Assembly (NCBI GenBank): GCA_017425765.1
Contig: JAFOXE010000164.1
Coordinates: forward strand, 1 to 5,136
Length of the DNA: 5,136 nucleotides
From: Paraprevotella sp.
GTDB taxonomy: Bacteria > Bacteroidota > Bacteroidia > Bacteroidales > Bacteroidaceae
Direction: 5' to 3'
Of the stretch, positions 5,061-5,136 are shown one piece after another (the first letter of the stretch is position 1; every line of letters begins with the position of its first letter). Both the position numbers and the translations under genes were made by a program. The notes beneath the pieces are model-generated. The model did no database searches. It was not told where the DNA came from and saw only the letters and a program-made list of their open reading frames with translations.

Positions 5061-5136
5061 TTAATTAAGCATTTCGCCCCAATCCATCATAACCCGTTCA
5101 ACTTGGGAAAAATTATGCAGTCGGCACATCACCTGC
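5061..5136 (-). CDS. C-terminal tail of an unidentified protein (cut by the window edge)
   Basis: On the minus strand the frame is open from the window edge to a TAA at 5063-5061 and gives 24 residues, QVMCRLHNFSQ followed by VERVMMDWGEMLN. The composition, with an amphipathic helix-like ending, looks like genuine protein, and a strong hairpin follows the stop. The family cannot be recognised from this short tail. By position it would be the gene upstream of the HTH pair in the same orientation, separated from it by about 520 bp. Confidence 0.4.
   Translation of the reverse strand, partial: QVMCRLHNFSQVERVMMDWGEMLN

Overview
The window looks like a Bacteroidales chromosome (Bacteroides/Prevotella type) carrying part of a mobile element. 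The evidence is a surE-lpxB pair with amino-acid sequences typical of that order, promoters of the Bacteroidales form (-33 TTTG and -7 TAnnTTTG), start codons preceded by A/T-rich sequence instead of Shine-Dalgarno sites, and a tandem pair of excisionase-family helix-turn-helix genes of the kind carried by Bacteroides integrative elements. The species cannot be fixed from the sequence alone.

Left part (1-3240), housekeeping. A long-chain acyl-CoA synthetase on the + strand ends at 1118 and is followed by a textbook Rho-independent terminator (1139-1181). The gene has lost its N-terminal part: homology to the family begins abruptly near base 54, and bases 1-54 read best as coding sequence on the other strand, so there is a junction (rearrangement or assembly chimera) there. 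Convergent to it is the minus-strand operon surE -> lpxB, joined by an ATGA stop/start overlap. SurE is a nucleotide phosphatase and LpxB the lipid A disaccharide synthase. A Bacteroidales -7 element lies just upstream of surE.

Middle part (3210-3880), no convincing gene. It holds a near-consensus Bacteroidales promoter (3419-3449, firing towards surE), two 10-bp direct repeats of the form GTAC(C/T)TTTGT that resemble the core of CTnDOT-family attachment sites, and a run of elaborate imperfect palindromes. The largest (3532-3719) can pair about 59 bp in eleven helical segments over 188 nt. A second (3734-3802) and a third (3844-3890, covering a stop codon) follow it.

Right part (3880-5136), accessory. 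Two small minus-strand HTH_17 (excisionase/MerR-like) genes are separated only by TAA-CCA in the same reading frame. Upstream of them lie about 520 bp without a gene that contain a palindromic operator candidate (4797-4824) and two more long hairpins (4868-4970, 4988-5039). Last comes the tail of another minus-strand gene (stop at 5061-5063). The surE-lpxB side reads as core chromosome and the HTH side as the end region of an integrative or mobilizable element. The exact boundary is not proven, but probably lies between about 3230 and 3530. The most notable unexplained feature is the set of large structured palindromes flanking the HTH pair.
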